A stretch of 64,000 bases of DNA from an uncultured Chitinophagaceae bacterium (lineage in GTDB: Bacteria; Bacteroidota; Bacteroidia; Chitinophagales; Chitinophagaceae), in the NCBI GenBank assembly GCA_903895845.1, contig CAITVK010000121.1:34980-98979 (forward strand). Direction: 5' to 3'. A program made the position numbers and the translations under genes. Of this stretch, positions 8,891 to 18,393 are shown one piece after another. Within the stretch, counting starts at the first letter, position 1; each line of letters begins with the position of its first letter. The notes under the pieces are model-generated. The model was not told the origin of the DNA. It did not search any database and saw only the letters and a program-made list of their open reading frames with translations.

Positions 8891-10942
8891 CTAAGATTCA
8901 GATTCTGTATTAATGTTTGGAGCAATAATTATTGGTTCATCAGGAGCGATTACAACTTCTGGCAAAGCCTCTTCCAAGATTTTCTTTTCATCAAAAGGAC
9001 GCTTACCTATCAAGGCTTCTACATCACTTTTGTGTAATACTTCTTTGGATAGAAGTTCCTTAGCAATAATCTCTACCTCATTCTTTCTTTCTGTAAGCAA
9101 CTGTAAGGTTCTTTCATAAGCCTTTGCAACAATTTCCCTTACTTCTTCATCAATCAACTTACCTGTTTCTTCACTGTATGGCTTTGTGAAGGTACTTTCT
9201 TGAGATGGATCGTAGAAGCTAACGTTACCAACCTTACTATTCATTCCATAAACAGTAACCATTGAATAAGCAATCTGGGTTACGTTCTGCAAATCGCTTC
9301 CTGCACCAGTTGATATCTTACCAAAGAATATTTCTTCACTAACCCTTCCACCAAGTGACATACAAATACGGTCAATCAGATCTTCTGTTCTGTGAATATA
9401 TTGTTCCTTAGGCGTATATTGTGCATAGCCCAAAGCCGCTGTTCCTCTTGGCACGATCGTTACTTTCAACAATGGATATGCGTGTTCCAAGAACCAACCG
9501 CATACGGCATGCCCTGCTTCATGGTAAGCAATTATTTCTTTCTCATGCGGTGCTATTATCTTGTTCTTCTTCTCTAAACCTCCAATTACACGATCAATCG
9601 CATCTTGGAAGTCAATCATTTCAACACCTTCTTTGTCTTTACGAGCAGCAATCAAAGCCGCTTCATTACAAACGTTGGCAATGTCGGCACCAGCAAATCC
9701 TGGTGTTTGCTCAGCTAATTTATTGATATCAAGGGTTTCGCTGACTTTAATAGGTGTAAGGTGCACTTTAAATATCGCTTCCCTTCCTTTTACATCAGGC
9801 TTATCAATACTAATTTGCCTATCGAAACGACCCGGTCTTAGTAGTGCACTATCCAACACATCGGGTCTGTTAGTAGCTGCAAGAATGATGATACCTGTAT
9901 CGCCACCAAAGCCGTCCATTTCAACAAGCAATTGGTTTAGCGTGTTTTCCCTTTCATCATTACTCATCATTACGTTCTTACCTCTTGCACGTCCTATGGC
10001 ATCAATTTCATCGATGAATATGATACAAGGCGCCTTCTCTCTAGCTTGCTTAAACAAATCTCTTACCCTGCTAGCGCCCACACCTACAAACATTTCTACA
10101 AAGTCACTACCACTCAAACTAAAGAAAGGAACTTGTGCTTCTCCAGCCATTGCTTTCGCCAACAATGTTTTACCAGTACCTGGAGGGCCAATCAGTAAAG
10201 CCCCCTTGGGAATCTTACCGCCTAGTGCTGTGTACTTCTTTGGGTTCTTAAGGAAATCTACAATTTCCATCACCTCTACTTTAGCTTCATCCAAACCTGC
10301 TACGTCACCAAAGTTGATATTTACTTTAGCACCTTTATCAAAAAGGGTTGCTTTAGATTTTCCGATATTAAAGATACCGCCGCCGCCACCGCCTGGTCCA
10401 CCGCCGCCCATCTTGCGCATCATCAGAAGCCAGATGCCTGCAAAAATCAATACATAAATTATAATACTTGACGCAGGACCAAAGAAGTCTGTATCGTCTG
10501 TTGGATCTATTGCTACCTGATTGATAGTAGGGTGTGTTTTATAGAATTCGCTTAGGTTCTCGTAGAAAACCTTCCAGTCAACAATGTTAAACTGAAACAA
10601 GGCAACCCCTTTTACCTTGCTTGGATCTAGTTTCTCCTTAAATTTCTTTACATAAAACTCCTTACCAATACTATCACTGTTGATGTAGACTCTTACCAGA
10701 TCCTTATTTCTTACCAGTTCAATCTTTAATACATCACCTTTGGCAAGCATATTTTCTTTAAACTCTTGCTCGGTGATTTTGGTAATATCAGGGCTGTTTT
10801 TTAGATATGTAGAACCCACCAAAACCGCGAATATCAATCCATATATCCAATAGATATTAAACTTAGGTACCTTGCGATTGGGCTTTTCATCTCCTCCAGG
10901 GTTTATAAAAGGTATCTTTGGTTGCTTGTCTTCCTTTGCCAT
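8891..10942 (-). CDS. ftsH: ATP-dependent zinc metalloprotease FtsH
   Basis: This 683-residue inner-membrane protease has a TM segment at about 30-47, a periplasmic domain to about 155, a second TM segment at about 158-176, then a glycine-rich linker ([11 protein letters not shown]) typical of Bacteroidota FtsH. The AAA module has Walker A GPPGTGKT (252-259), Walker [10 protein letters not shown] (about 308) and the second region of homology with the arginine finger (LRPGRFDR). The protease has HEAGH at 474-478. It forms hexamers and degrades unassembled membrane proteins and regulators, often including the LPS enzyme LpxC; here lpxH follows in the same run. Start ATG is 76 bp after rsfS. Confidence 0.97.
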   Translation of the reverse strand: MAKEDKQPKIPFINPGGDEKPNRKVPKFNIYWIYGLIFAVLVGSTYLKNSPDITKITEQEFKENMLAKGDVLKIELVRNKDLVRVYINSDSIGKEFYVKKFKEKLDPSKVKGVALFQFNIVDWKVFYENLSEFYKTHPTINQVAIDPTDDTDFFGPASSIIIYVLIFAGIWLLMMRKMGGGGPGGGGGGIFNIGKSKATLFDKGAKVNINFGDVAGLDEAKVEVMEIVDFLKNPKKYTALGGKIPKGALLIGPPGTGKTLLAKAMAGEAQVPFFSLSGSDFVEMFVGVGASRVRDLFKQAREKAPCIIFIDEIDAIGRARGKNVMMSNDERENTLNQLLVEMDGFGGDTGIIILAATNRPDVLDSALLRPGRFDRQISIDKPDVKGREAIFKVHLTPIKVSETLDINKLAEQTPGFAGADIANVCNEAALIAARKDKEGVEMIDFQDAIDRVIGGLEKKNKIIAPHEKEIIAYHEAGHAVCGWFLEHAYPLLKVTIVPRGTAALGYAQYTPKEQYIHRTEDLIDRICMSLGGRVSEEIFFGKISTGAGSDLQNVTQIAYSMVTVYGMNSKVGNVSFYDPSQESTFTKPYSEETGKLIDEEVREIVAKAYERTLQLLTERKNEVEIIAKELLSKEVLHKSDVEALIGKRPFDEKKILEEALPEVVIAPDEPIIIAPNINTESES

Positions 10943-11018
10943 AATGATGAAGTTACTTCAAATAAAAATAATGTCTTTCCTATTGTATAGTTCAAATACG
11001 TATTGTTAAAATTCTTTT

Positions 11019-11423
11019 TTATGCTCCGTGTGTTTCTGCAATTGCATCGCTCCACATGTCTTCCAATCTATAAAACCTTCTTGCTTCGGGGTGCATAATG
11101 TGTACTACGATGCTCACATAATCTATGATTACCCATTGCGCACTTGCTTGACCCTCATGTTTATAAGGGTTTTCGTCACAAACTTCTTTAACATTAAATT
11201 CAATGAAATCACCAATGGCTTTTACTTGTGTAGTAGAAGATGCTTCACAGATGATAAAGAAGTCGGCCACAGCTTCCGGTATCTTTCTAAGGTCCAGACT
11301 AACGATACCTGTGCCTTTTTTATCTTCTATCGACTTGATGATTGTCTTGAATATCTTAGAGTTTTTGGTAAGCCTCGTTATTCCTTTTTTACGAGTATCT
11401 AATACGGAAAGTTGTTCCAACAA
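11019..11423 (-). CDS. rsfS: Ribosome silencing factor RsfS
   Basis: The 134-residue protein matches the RsfS/DUF143 family: SLDLRKIPEAVADFFIICEA, then AQWVIIDYVSIVVHIMHPEARRFYRLEDMW near the C-terminus, the most conserved stretch of the family. RsfS binds L14 on the large subunit and blocks subunit joining during starvation. The N-terminus is about 18 residues longer than in many family members, so a start nearer TKNSKIFKTI cannot be excluded. It is the first gene of the minus-strand run rsfS-ftsH-LUD-lpxH, and its start faces the biotin ligase gene across a 150-bp divergent spacer. Confidence 0.93.
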   Translation of the reverse strand: MLEQLSVLDTRKKGITRLTKNSKIFKTIIKSIEDKKGTGIVSLDLRKIPEAVADFFIICEASSTTQVKAIGDFIEFNVKEVCDENPYKHEGQASAQWVIIDYVSIVVHIMHPEARRFYRLEDMWSDAIAETHGA

Positions 11424-11545
11424 GAGTAATGTTTAAATTAAAAAATTTGTACCCACTAGTGTAAACGTTTGTCGTTTACTTATATTTTAAAAGTAAAAGT
11501 AATTTAATTATTTTGTTTTGAATATATTAAACAATTACTTCCTTT

Positions 11546-11553
11546 TATCTTCG
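11546..11553 (+). promoter_or_regulatory. Putative -7 box for the biotin ligase gene
   Basis: TATCTTCG fits a relaxed form of the Bacteroidota -7 element TAnnTTTG and lies 20 bp before the TTG start codon. The same octamer occurs before the helicase gene at 20628. No well-spaced TTTG -33 box was identified. Confidence 0.35.
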
Positions 11554-11573
11554 GCTTCAAAAATAATACTTCT

Positions 11574-12347
11574 TTGTCTGCTTTTATTATTAATAAACAC
11601 GTTAACCCCGAATTTCCTACAATTGGCTACCCTTTTGTAGAATTATTTGAGGTGGCTAGTACCAATAGTTATGCCATTGATAATATTCAAGCTAATTTGG
11701 CTGTACATGGCACTACCTATTTTGCGCATAGCCAGACAGCAGGCAAGGGGCAACGGGGTAAACAATGGCTAACAGAACCTGGTAGCAACATTATCGTTTC
11801 GTGTGTGGTGGGTACCTCTTTTCTATCGTTAAACCACCAGTTTCCGTTTAGTATGTGTGTGGCATTGGCTGCGAGGGACTTTCTCGCTAAATATGCGGGA
11901 GAAGAAACAAGTATCAAGTGGCCCAATGATATTTACTGGCGTGACAGAAAGGCAGCAGGAATATTGATAGAAAATGTTGTGAGGGGTAATCAATGGCCGT
12001 GGGCGGTGGTTGGTATCGGGATGAACATCAATCAAACTACCTTTTCCCCCGCATTGAAGAACCCGGTATCGTTAAAACAGATTACTGGTAAAACCTTTGA
12101 TGCCGTGGCATTGACAAAAGAATTATGTTCATTCTTAGAAAATCGTTACCAACAACTGAAGCGTGGAGTTTCTTTACTTGAAGAATACAACAATCACTTA
12201 TTCAGAAGAAATGAAATAGTAACATTCCTTAAAGGCAATGAAACCTTTAATTGTACCATTAAGGGTGTAGACCAATCTGGTAAACTGTTGGTAGTTGGTG
12301 CTACCCAAGATTCCTTTTCGTTTGGAGAAGTAGAATGGGTACTTTAA
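11574..12347 (+). CDS. birA: Biotin--[acetyl-CoA-carboxylase] ligase
   Basis: This biotin protein ligase lacks a DNA-binding domain, as is usual in Bacteroidota. The catalytic domain shows EVASTNSYA, AHSQTAGKGQRGKQW (the biotinyl-AMP binding loop, GxGxxG/R type), SIKWPNDIYW and GIGMNIN, and ends with a small SH3-like C-terminal domain. It activates biotin with ATP and attaches it to the carrier protein of biotin-dependent carboxylases. No ATG exists in frame before the conserved core, so the TTG at 11574 is the best start (257 codons). Divergent from rsfS. Confidence 0.9.
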   Translation: MSAFIINKHVNPEFPTIGYPFVELFEVASTNSYAIDNIQANLAVHGTTYFAHSQTAGKGQRGKQWLTEPGSNIIVSCVVGTSFLSLNHQFPFSMCVALAARDFLAKYAGEETSIKWPNDIYWRDRKAAGILIENVVRGNQWPWAVVGIGMNINQTTFSPALKNPVSLKQITGKTFDAVALTKELCSFLENRYQQLKRGVSLLEEYNNHLFRRNEIVTFLKGNETFNCTIKGVDQSGKLLVVGATQDSFSFGEVEWVL

Positions 12348-12410
12348 CACATAGAAACATAGATACATAGACCGATTATAATACTACCCATGTTCCTATG
12401 TGTTGATACT
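12348..12410. repeat. Dispersed ACATAGAA-type repeat B1
   Basis: ACACATAGAAACATAGATACATAGA follows the biotin ligase stop directly and is matched by the inverted TTCCTATGTGTTG at the other end. A second copy with the same first 24 bases lies at 18276-18362. The period is 8 bp (ACATAGAA, ACATAGAT, ACATAGAC). Confidence 0.85.
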
Positions 12411-12411
12411 T

Positions 12412-12669
12412 CTATTTATACTTAATCTTGTACGTCAGGATAATTAATGCCAATATCAATGTGATACCATTTGCAATCATGATTGGGTAATTGGTACTCA
12501 TGATGCCAAACGTAAACCACAACAACGTTCCGAATGTAAACAACGAATACATAGACAATGAGATGCCCTTTGTGTCTTTTGTTTTAATGGTTTGCAGTGC
12601 TTGCGGCAGAAAAGAAAGCGTGGTACAAAACGCTGCTATCAACCCAACGATGGTAGTATTATTGAACAT
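12412..12669 (-). CDS. SemiSWEET family sugar transporter
   Basis: The 85-residue protein has three transmembrane helices and the SemiSWEET/PQ-loop signature (LPQALQTIKTKDTKGISLSMY in the first helix and loop). It is the half-size bacterial form of SWEET transporters, which dimerises in the inner membrane and allows passive sugar movement. The size matches the family exactly. It stands alone between convergent-type spacers, so no substrate is suggested by context. Confidence 0.88.
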   Translation of the reverse strand: MFNNTTIVGLIAAFCTTLSFLPQALQTIKTKDTKGISLSMYSLFTFGTLLWFTFGIMSTNYPIMIANGITLILALIILTYKIKYK

Positions 12670-12689
12670 AGTTATTTATTTTATTTTAC

Positions 12690-12780
12690 CACAATGTTCA
12701 CAAAGGTTTTACACAAAGGTTAATTCGCTTATATCCTTGTGTACTTAGTGTTCTCTTACCTGGTGTCCTTTGTGGTTAAA
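12690..12780. repeat. Degenerate dispersed element C2
   Basis: ACAATGTTCACAAAGG on the left and GGTGTCCTTTGTGGTTAAAT on the right frame a partly self-complementary spacer related to the CCTTTGTGGC family. It is the most diverged copy. Confidence 0.5.
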
Positions 12781-12861
12781 TCCCTAAAAGAAAAACCATC
12801 ATCCACAACTTTAAACAAGCAATGAATGATGGTTTATTATGAAAGAATACTTCTTGTTAGA

Positions 12862-13866
12862 CTATTTGATTAATCCAGCAAAGTATTTTACTGTACGAAC
12901 CAATTGGCTTACATAGCTCATTTCGTTGTCGTACCAGCTTACTACTTTTACCAGTTGTTTGTCGCCAACAGTGATCACTTTAGTTTGCGTAGCATCAAAC
13001 AATGAACCGAAAGAGATTCCGATAACATCGCTGCTCACAATTTCATCTTCGGTATAACCAAAGCTTTCATTGCTTGCTGCTTTCATTGCTGCATTTACTT
13101 CAGCAACAGTTACTGTTTTTTCTACAATAGCAGTCAATTCAGTTACAGAGCCAGTAATTACAGGTACACGTTGTGCGCTACCGTCCAATTTACCTTTCAA
13201 CTCAGGCAATACCAAACCAATTGCTTTTGCAGCACCTGTACTGTTAGGTACAATGTTGGCAGCAGCAGCACGAGCCCTACGCAAATCGCCTTTAGCATGA
13301 GGCGCATCCAACGTATTTTGGTCGTTGGTATAAGCGTGAATGGTAGTCATGCTACCAGCAAGGATGTTGAAAGAGTTGTTTAATGCTTGAGCCATTGGCG
13401 CCAAGCAGTTGGTAGTACAAGATGCAGCACTGATAACTGTTTCGCTACCATCCAAAATAGTATGGTTTACGTTGTACACTACAGTTTTCATTTCGCCTGT
13501 TGCAGGAGCAGAGATCACTACTCTTTTTGCACCAGCTTTAATGTGCAACTCAGCTTTTTCTTTATCTGTAAAGAAACCAGTACTTTCAATTACTACATCA
13601 ACACCATGTTCTCCCCAAGGAATTTGTGAAGGATCACGTTGTGCATAGATTTTTACTTCGTGACCATTTACGATGATAGAGCTATCCGTATTTGAAACTT
13701 CTTGATCGAAACGACCTTGTGCGCTATCATATTTTAATAGGTGAGCCAACGTCTTAGGGCTAGTAAGATCGTTGATGGCAACTACCTCGATACCTTCGAT
13801 ATTAAATATTTGACGATAAACCAATCTGCCTATCCGTCCGAAACCATTAATTGCAACTTTAACCAT
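12862..13866 (-). CDS. gap: Glyceraldehyde-3-phosphate dehydrogenase
   Basis: The 334-residue protein is a standard type I GAPDH. The N-terminus has the Rossmann motif NGFGRIGR and an aspartate at the end of the second strand (INDLTSP), which fits NAD+ preference. The catalytic cysteine is Cys150 in SAASCTTNC, and WYDNEMSY is near the C-terminus. It catalyses the oxidative phosphorylation of glyceraldehyde-3-phosphate in glycolysis, in the cytoplasm. Single gene with its own spacers; a 7-bp repeat (A2) lies upstream of the start. Confidence 0.97.
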   Translation of the reverse strand: MVKVAINGFGRIGRLVYRQIFNIEGIEVVAINDLTSPKTLAHLLKYDSAQGRFDQEVSNTDSSIIVNGHEVKIYAQRDPSQIPWGEHGVDVVIESTGFFTDKEKAELHIKAGAKRVVISAPATGEMKTVVYNVNHTILDGSETVISAASCTTNCLAPMAQALNNSFNILAGSMTTIHAYTNDQNTLDAPHAKGDLRRARAAAANIVPNSTGAAKAIGLVLPELKGKLDGSAQRVPVITGSVTELTAIVEKTVTVAEVNAAMKAASNESFGYTEDEIVSSDVIGISFGSLFDATQTKVITVGDKQLVKVVSWYDNEMSYVSQLVRTVKYFAGLIK

Positions 13867-13922
13867 GACTATTATTTTTAAATGTGTGAAAAATTGTGTT
13901 TTGCGCGGCGAAGGTAAAGAAT

Positions 13923-13955
13923 AGTTATGAGTTATGAGTTATGAAATATGAGTGA
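13923..13955. repeat. 7-bp repeat A2 (AGTTATG)
   Basis: AGTTATGAGTTATGAGTTATGAAATATGAG consists of 7-bp units, with no obvious inverted partner here. It lies upstream of gap. See the finding on the A family. Confidence 0.8.
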
Positions 13956-13999
13956 AGCCAAAGACAGGTTAATGATTAACGATTATTGATTAATAGAAA

Positions 14000-14033
14000 A
14001 GGCTGTAACAAAGTATAACCTTCATCACAGCCT
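14000..14033. terminator. Bidirectional terminator hairpin
   Basis: AGGCTGT (14000-14006) pairs with ACAGCCT (14027-14033), followed by CTTTTTT on plus and preceded by AAAA, which gives TTTT on minus. It suits the minus-strand gene ending at 14082. Confidence 0.6.
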
Positions 14034-14081
14034 CTTTTTTATTAGCAATGGAGAGATCAATCATTACCAAACGTTAATCAT

Positions 14082-14747
14082 TTATACGATTACTGCACTA
14101 AAATAGGCACCCCAAGGGCCATATCCGCCTTTTTTAGTTACCCAACGGGCAAAGAAATAAACCGTTTTCCCTTTTTGAGACAATAGATAAGTAATGGGAC
14201 TACCCGATTTGGCGATGTTTATTTTCAGGTTCATATCCCCCAATCCCATTGGGGCAGGGTCGTCTATTTTATACCACATCTCCATAAAGCCAACGCCTTT
14301 TGGCTTGCCTATTTTGCCGGTAGCTGCGTTAGTCATATTTACAATCTGTTGCAAAGGTGCGCCATACGTAATGTTTACCCTTGGTGCCGTAGTTGGGTCG
14401 GGCACGGGTGTGCGTGCAGAACCAAACAAATGGATGCCCATTGCCAACTTGTCGGCAGCAGATATAGCCGCATTGTTTATTAGGTAGTCGTCGAACACCA
14501 ATGCTAAGGCGGGTTGAAACAATAACTGATTGGCGTCGCGGTTGACAGTAGCGGTCTGGTTTTTTGTAAGTTTATTTACAGATGCAGCCCAAAGCGGTGT
14601 CCAGGCGGTTTGATAAGCAACAATGGCATTCACTTCCAGGAGTGTCATGCCCCAACTGGCTACTCCTTTGGCAATGATAAGTGCCAATACTACAATTTGT
14701 AACTGGTTGAACTTTGACGGTAATGAAGGTATACTATAAATTTCCAT
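14082..14747 (-). CDS. Hypothetical protein, helical N-terminus with Fn3-like C-terminal domain, downstream of array D2
   Basis: This 221-residue protein has no signal peptide. The first 110 residues are helical and contain AYQTAWTPLW and AISAADKLAMGIH. PVPDPTTAPRVNI is followed by a beta-sandwich-like domain (KPKGVGFMEMWYKIDDP, GKTVYFFARWVTKKGGYGPW). This plan is that of a widespread family of short uncharacterised proteins in which 'x-D-K/R-xx-MG...P.P.PTT.P' precedes an Fn3-like fold with a KPKGV motif. The gene at 43817 shares the plan and several matching positions (ALWTPNW; GKTCYVHCYYQIKNG). Both lie beside a 21-bp array. Function unknown. Confidence 0.82.
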   Translation of the reverse strand: MEIYSIPSLPSKFNQLQIVVLALIIAKGVASWGMTLLEVNAIVAYQTAWTPLWAASVNKLTKNQTATVNRDANQLLFQPALALVFDDYLINNAAISAADKLAMGIHLFGSARTPVPDPTTAPRVNITYGAPLQQIVNMTNAATGKIGKPKGVGFMEMWYKIDDPAPMGLGDMNLKINIAKSGSPITYLLSQKGKTVYFFARWVTKKGGYGPWGAYFSAVIV

Positions 14748-15001
14748 GACAAGCGTTAGAAACCAGTTTTAGTTAGCAAGTTTCTGCACTAAAGGTCAAT
14801 GATTGCATTCGTAACTGCCAAATCTATTTTCCAAAAAAAGAGGCAAAAAGTCATAGTGATTTATAATCATATCTGTAATGAAGGCTAGTATCAATGAGTT
14901 GCGTTTTTTGGTGCCTCCAAACTTTAACATTTGACGGTTGAGTTTTGCTGGGATAAAAGGGGTAATTATTAATAAAAAACAAAAAAGACTTTTTCAACAG
15001 C

Positions 15002-15148
15002 GCATTATTCAAGCATTCCACGTCATTATTTAAGCTTAATTAATGACGCAACAAGCTTGAATAATGACGCAACAAGCATGAATAATCACCCGTAATGCTT
15101 GAATAATGACGTGGAATGCTTGAATAATGGCACAAAAAGGCACATTTA
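15002..15148. repeat. Array D2: 21-bp period
   Basis: Units are counted at 15002, 15023, 15044, 15065, 15086, 15107 and 15128. The clearest are TGACGCAACAAGCTTGAATAA, TGACGCAACAAGCATGAATAA and TGACGTGGAATGCTTGAATAA. A 28-bp segment at 15003-15030 is the exact reverse complement of 15102-15129, so the array is closed by a perfect inverted repeat. It lies 255 bp upstream of the gene starting at 14747. Confidence 0.93.
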
Positions 15149-15279
15149 GGTGGGTTTTTGACAATGGCAGGTTTGTAACTGGCGTGTTTTTGGGGGATTT
15201 TAGGGCATTTATTGGTAATAATGCAAGGATTTGACAACTTTTGGACAGTTTTATAATCTAATTGGGACAACTGCACAGT

Positions 15280-15351
15280 AAGGAAGGCTTCGCTTGAAGC
15301 GAAGCCTTCCTTTGAGCGCAACTTCCCGAAAGCTGCAACTTTTGGGAAGTT
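15280..15351. repeat. Twin hairpins in the spacer
   Basis: 15280-15312 is a perfect 16-bp inverted repeat around one base (AAGGAAGGCTTCGCTT / AAGCGAAGCCTTCCTT). Eight bases further, 15320-15351 forms AACTTCCCGAAAG / CTTTTGGGAAGTT with one wobble. No T-tract follows, so a simple terminator is not obvious. The rest of 14748-15546 holds array D2 and no gene. Confidence 0.85.
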
Positions 15352-15546
15352 TGCTTACATGGAACGACCGCCATTGTAAATGGGAAATGTACGTATGTAT
15401 CTATTTGAATTGTTTTTTTAATACTGATAATAATAAACCTTTACATTCGTTACTGAAACTGATGCAGAGACAGGGTTTGAGGGATATTAATGAAATCGAG
15501 CTTTTTACTGTTTATAGCGTCTATTTAAGAGTTAGCTGCAACCCAG

Positions 15547-16443
15547 ATGGAAAAAGTTTACAAATTCATAGCGGTAATTTTAGTAACGGTTTTTCCTGCA
15601 TTTGCATTTTCACAAATGATTAGGACAGAATATAGTTTTAGCTATATCCCCCAACATCATAGTGATAAAAAGGAAACTAGGAAAGAGAAAATCAACTATG
15701 AAAAATATGATGCCAATTCTAACCTAATCGAGGAAGGGGAATATGGAGAAATCAAACACTTTAGAACTGTAAAGAAAATAAATGACACCTCTTCATTTAT
15801 ATCAATTGGACACAGGCGAGATTATAAGAATCTTAATAATGTAAAATTCAATAAGTATGACAATTCTAATCATTTAATTGAAAATGAACTTTGGCATTAT
15901 ATCCACAACAAGAAAGGCAACCTAATTTATAAAACGGAATATGTTTATAATTCAAAAGGTCAATTAATCAAAGAAACAGAATTTGACTGGCAAGACAAAA
16001 TATCAAGGACAAAGTCAAATGAATATTTAGTTAATAGAATTACTTCCATAGACACAGTTTATAATTTAAGCATAGAAGGAATAACAAGAGTTGACGGAGA
16101 AAGTCGAGACACAACATACCTTGACAGTTTAAATAGACCGGCGGAGAGTTTTCATTTTTATAATGGCAAGTTCTTATATCGTCAAAAGTATGTCTATGAA
16201 AAATCTGGACTTAACAGAACCGAATTAAGATATGATGATAATCCTAACAATCTGTGGTGTGTGACAGAATATAAATACGACAAAGATGACAATATTCTTC
16301 AAAAATATTGGAAAGTAATCGGCGGTTTTACTGAATCTAAACAAGTGTACATTTATGACAAAAACAAACGCTTAATAAAAATACTTAACTACGATGCTTA
16401 CGAGTTAACTGGCATTAACAAATTTAAATATCACTTTGATTAA
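15547..16443 (+). CDS. Exported hypothetical protein with YD/RHS-like repeats
   Basis: The 298-residue protein has a signal peptide (MEKVYKFIAVILVTVFPAFAFSQ). The mature part is a run of short repeats of the type 'Y.y...GnLi.et.y', for example YNSKGQLIKETEFD, YDKDDNILQKYW and YDKNKRLIKILNYD, which resemble the YD repeats of RHS-type beta-sheet proteins but are fewer. AT content is clearly higher than in its neighbours, which may reflect acquisition. It is isolated between long spacers. A surface or periplasmic beta-sheet protein is likely; function unknown. Confidence 0.78.
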   Translation: MEKVYKFIAVILVTVFPAFAFSQMIRTEYSFSYIPQHHSDKKETRKEKINYEKYDANSNLIEEGEYGEIKHFRTVKKINDTSSFISIGHRRDYKNLNNVKFNKYDNSNHLIENELWHYIHNKKGNLIYKTEYVYNSKGQLIKETEFDWQDKISRTKSNEYLVNRITSIDTVYNLSIEGITRVDGESRDTTYLDSLNRPAESFHFYNGKFLYRQKYVYEKSGLNRTELRYDDNPNNLWCVTEYKYDKDDNILQKYWKVIGGFTESKQVYIYDKNKRLIKILNYDAYELTGINKFKYHFD

Positions 16444-16589
16444 ATGGGTATGCAGCTAACAAAAGTGTTTAGTAAAGTGCTTGGACGGGAGTAATTTGGC
16501 AATAGTGCTTTCTTTTAGCAGTAGTTTCGGGTGCAAACAACAGATGGTAATGTGAGTGGCGTGGCAATATTTTTAAGTTAAGGAATGAC

Positions 16590-16668
16590 TGTCAGGTTGA
16601 GCTTGTCGAAACCGAGTAAATTAAGGTTCATTCTTTTATTAAACGCCTTCGACAAGCTCAGGCTGACA
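16590..16668. repeat. Imperfect palindromic repeat E (GTCAGGTTGAGCTTGTCGAA)
   Basis: TGTCAGGTTGAGCTTGTCGAA at 16590-16610 is inverted as TTCGACAAGCTCAGGCTGACA at 16648-16668 with two mismatches. Elements with this sequence are common between genes of many bacteria. The remainder of the 16444-16863 spacer shows no gene. Confidence 0.8.
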
Positions 16669-16746
16669 CCCTGATTTCCATCAGGTAGCATAGATATAAA
16701 CCCTTAACTTAAAGTAAGTGGCGCAGGGATGATGAAGGAATAAACC

Positions 16747-16787
16747 TTAGCGCTTCTTCCTGCCTTTGCGCCTTTGTGGCTAAACCC
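16747..16787. repeat. Dispersed element C3
   Basis: TTAGCGCTTCTTCCTGCCTTTGCGCCTTTGTGGCTAAACC is a further copy of the CCTTTGTGGC element. It lies 77 bp upstream of the lipoprotein gene. Confidence 0.75.
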
Positions 16788-16863
16788 TTATAACTCTTCT
16801 TTTAACTTTTATGATTTTAGCAAGCTGCATTCAGTATAAGTTTGCAACCGTTAATGTTATTGA

Positions 16864-18270
16864 ATGAAAAAGAAAGCATCGTTCCTCCTCTTGCTACTAT
16901 TTATTGCTGCCAAACTATTACTATTAACTAGTTGTGCAGGCATCGTGCCGCCTACAGGTGGGCCAAAAGATACCCTTCCCCCTCGCTTGGTGAAGGCTTT
17001 GCCCGCAGATAGTGCCACCAATGTAACCTCTCAAAAGATTGTACTCACCTTCGATGAGTTTGTAGATTTGAAAGATGCACAACAGAATGTGTTGATTTCC
17101 CCTATCCCTACAAAAATCCCTAACATAGAGTCTAACCTTAGGTATGTTACGGTAAAGCTGCGTGATTCGTTGGAGAAGAATACCACCTACAGTATCAACT
17201 TTGGCAATAGCATCAAGGACATTAATGAGGGCAATATATTCAAGGACTTTACCTATGTATTCTCTACCGGGCCCACCATTGCACACGGACAGTTTGCTGG
17301 TAAAGTAATACTGGCTGAGACAGGCAAAACGGATAGTACCCTGTTGGTAATCTTGCACCGTAACCTGAATGATACTGCCATCTACAAATCGAATCCCCGT
17401 TACCTGACTAAAGTAAATGGCAGGGGCGAGTTTAGCTTTAACTTTATTGAGCCCGGTAAGTACAACGCCTTTGTGCTACCCAACGAATACAGTAAAAAGT
17501 ATGATGACAGCACCGAGATATTCGGCTTTCTCGATAGTACCATTACCATCAGTGAGGCTACGCCCAATGCGGTCTTTTATGCGTATCAGGAGGAAAAGAA
17601 AAAAGAAAAGCCTGCTAAAGCTGCCACTCCTACCAATAACAATAAGAACAAGAAAGAAGATAAGTCTTTGAAGTTTGCCAACAACCTGGATGGCGGGCAT
17701 AGTCAGGGATTGATTAATAAGCTACAACTAACGTTTAGTAAACGATTAAAGACCTTCGACTCGTCCAAGATAGTTTTGTGTGATACCTTCTATGAGCCAC
17801 TTCCAAATGCAAAGGTGACGTTGGATACCAGCAACACCACCGTGTCTATCAGTTACCCTTGGAAAGAAAATACGTACTTCAAACTGATATTATCTAAAGA
17901 TGTTGCACAAGATACTAGCGGCAATACTTTGAAGAAAGGCGATACACTTAGCTTTACTACAGCCACAGAATCGAGCTATGGTAGTGTGAAGATAAAGTTT
18001 ACCAATCTCGATTTAAAGAAGCATCCGGTGCTGCAAATAGTCTCCTCCGATAAGATAGAAGAGAGTGTGCCCTTGACTGATATTGTCTTTAAAAGGAAAC
18101 TATACAAGCCAGGGGATTACATCGTGCGGATTTTGTTCGATAATAACCAGAATGGCATCTGGGATGCAGGTAACTACAAAAAACACTTGCAACCAGAGAT
18201 TGTGTTGGAAAGAAACTGGAAGCTAAACATAAAAGCCAACTGGGATAATGAAACAGAGATAAAATTGTAG
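16864..18270 (+). CDS. Ig-like domain lipoprotein
   Basis: The 468-residue protein starts with a lipoprotein signal (LLLLTSCAG, lipobox cysteine near residue 24). An SbsA-type Ig-like domain follows (PPRLVKALPADSATNVTSQKIVLTFDEFVDL). The middle contains a lysine-rich linker (KKKEKPAKAATPTNNNKNKKEDK), and the C-terminus has further beta domains (FDNNQNGIWDAGNYKKHLQPE). Proteins of this build are near-universal in Bacteroidota, anchored to the outer membrane, and of unknown role. The following gene (TIGR02757) is co-oriented but separated by repeat B2. Confidence 0.85.
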   Translation: MKKKASFLLLLLFIAAKLLLLTSCAGIVPPTGGPKDTLPPRLVKALPADSATNVTSQKIVLTFDEFVDLKDAQQNVLISPIPTKIPNIESNLRYVTVKLRDSLEKNTTYSINFGNSIKDINEGNIFKDFTYVFSTGPTIAHGQFAGKVILAETGKTDSTLLVILHRNLNDTAIYKSNPRYLTKVNGRGEFSFNFIEPGKYNAFVLPNEYSKKYDDSTEIFGFLDSTITISEATPNAVFYAYQEEKKKEKPAKAATPTNNNKNKKEDKSLKFANNLDGGHSQGLINKLQLTFSKRLKTFDSSKIVLCDTFYEPLPNAKVTLDTSNTTVSISYPWKENTYFKLILSKDVAQDTSGNTLKKGDTLSFTTATESSYGSVKIKFTNLDLKKHPVLQIVSSDKIEESVPLTDIVFKRKLYKPGDYIVRILFDNNQNGIWDAGNYKKHLQPEIVLERNWKLNIKANWDNETEIKL

Positions 18271-18275
18271 AACAG

Positions 18276-18362
18276 ATTAAACACATAGAAACATAGATAC
18301 ATAGACCACATAGCTTTATGTTTCTTCTATGTTTTCTATCTTCCTATGTTCCTATGTGTTTA
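18276..18362. repeat. Dispersed ACATAGAA-type repeat B2
   Basis: ACACATAGAAACATAGATACATAGACCACATAG is followed by the inverted TTCTATGTTTTCTATCTTCCTATGTTCCTATGTGTT, giving a long hairpin. The first 27 bases are shared with B1 at 12348. Confidence 0.88.
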
Positions 18363-18393
18363 ATTTTTTCTTTACCAAAAAACAAAAAAGACT

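Noticed and set aside
9561-10457. 298-codon plus ORF opposite ftsH
   Set aside because: Shadow of the ftsH coding strand; low-complexity Ser/Pro composition.
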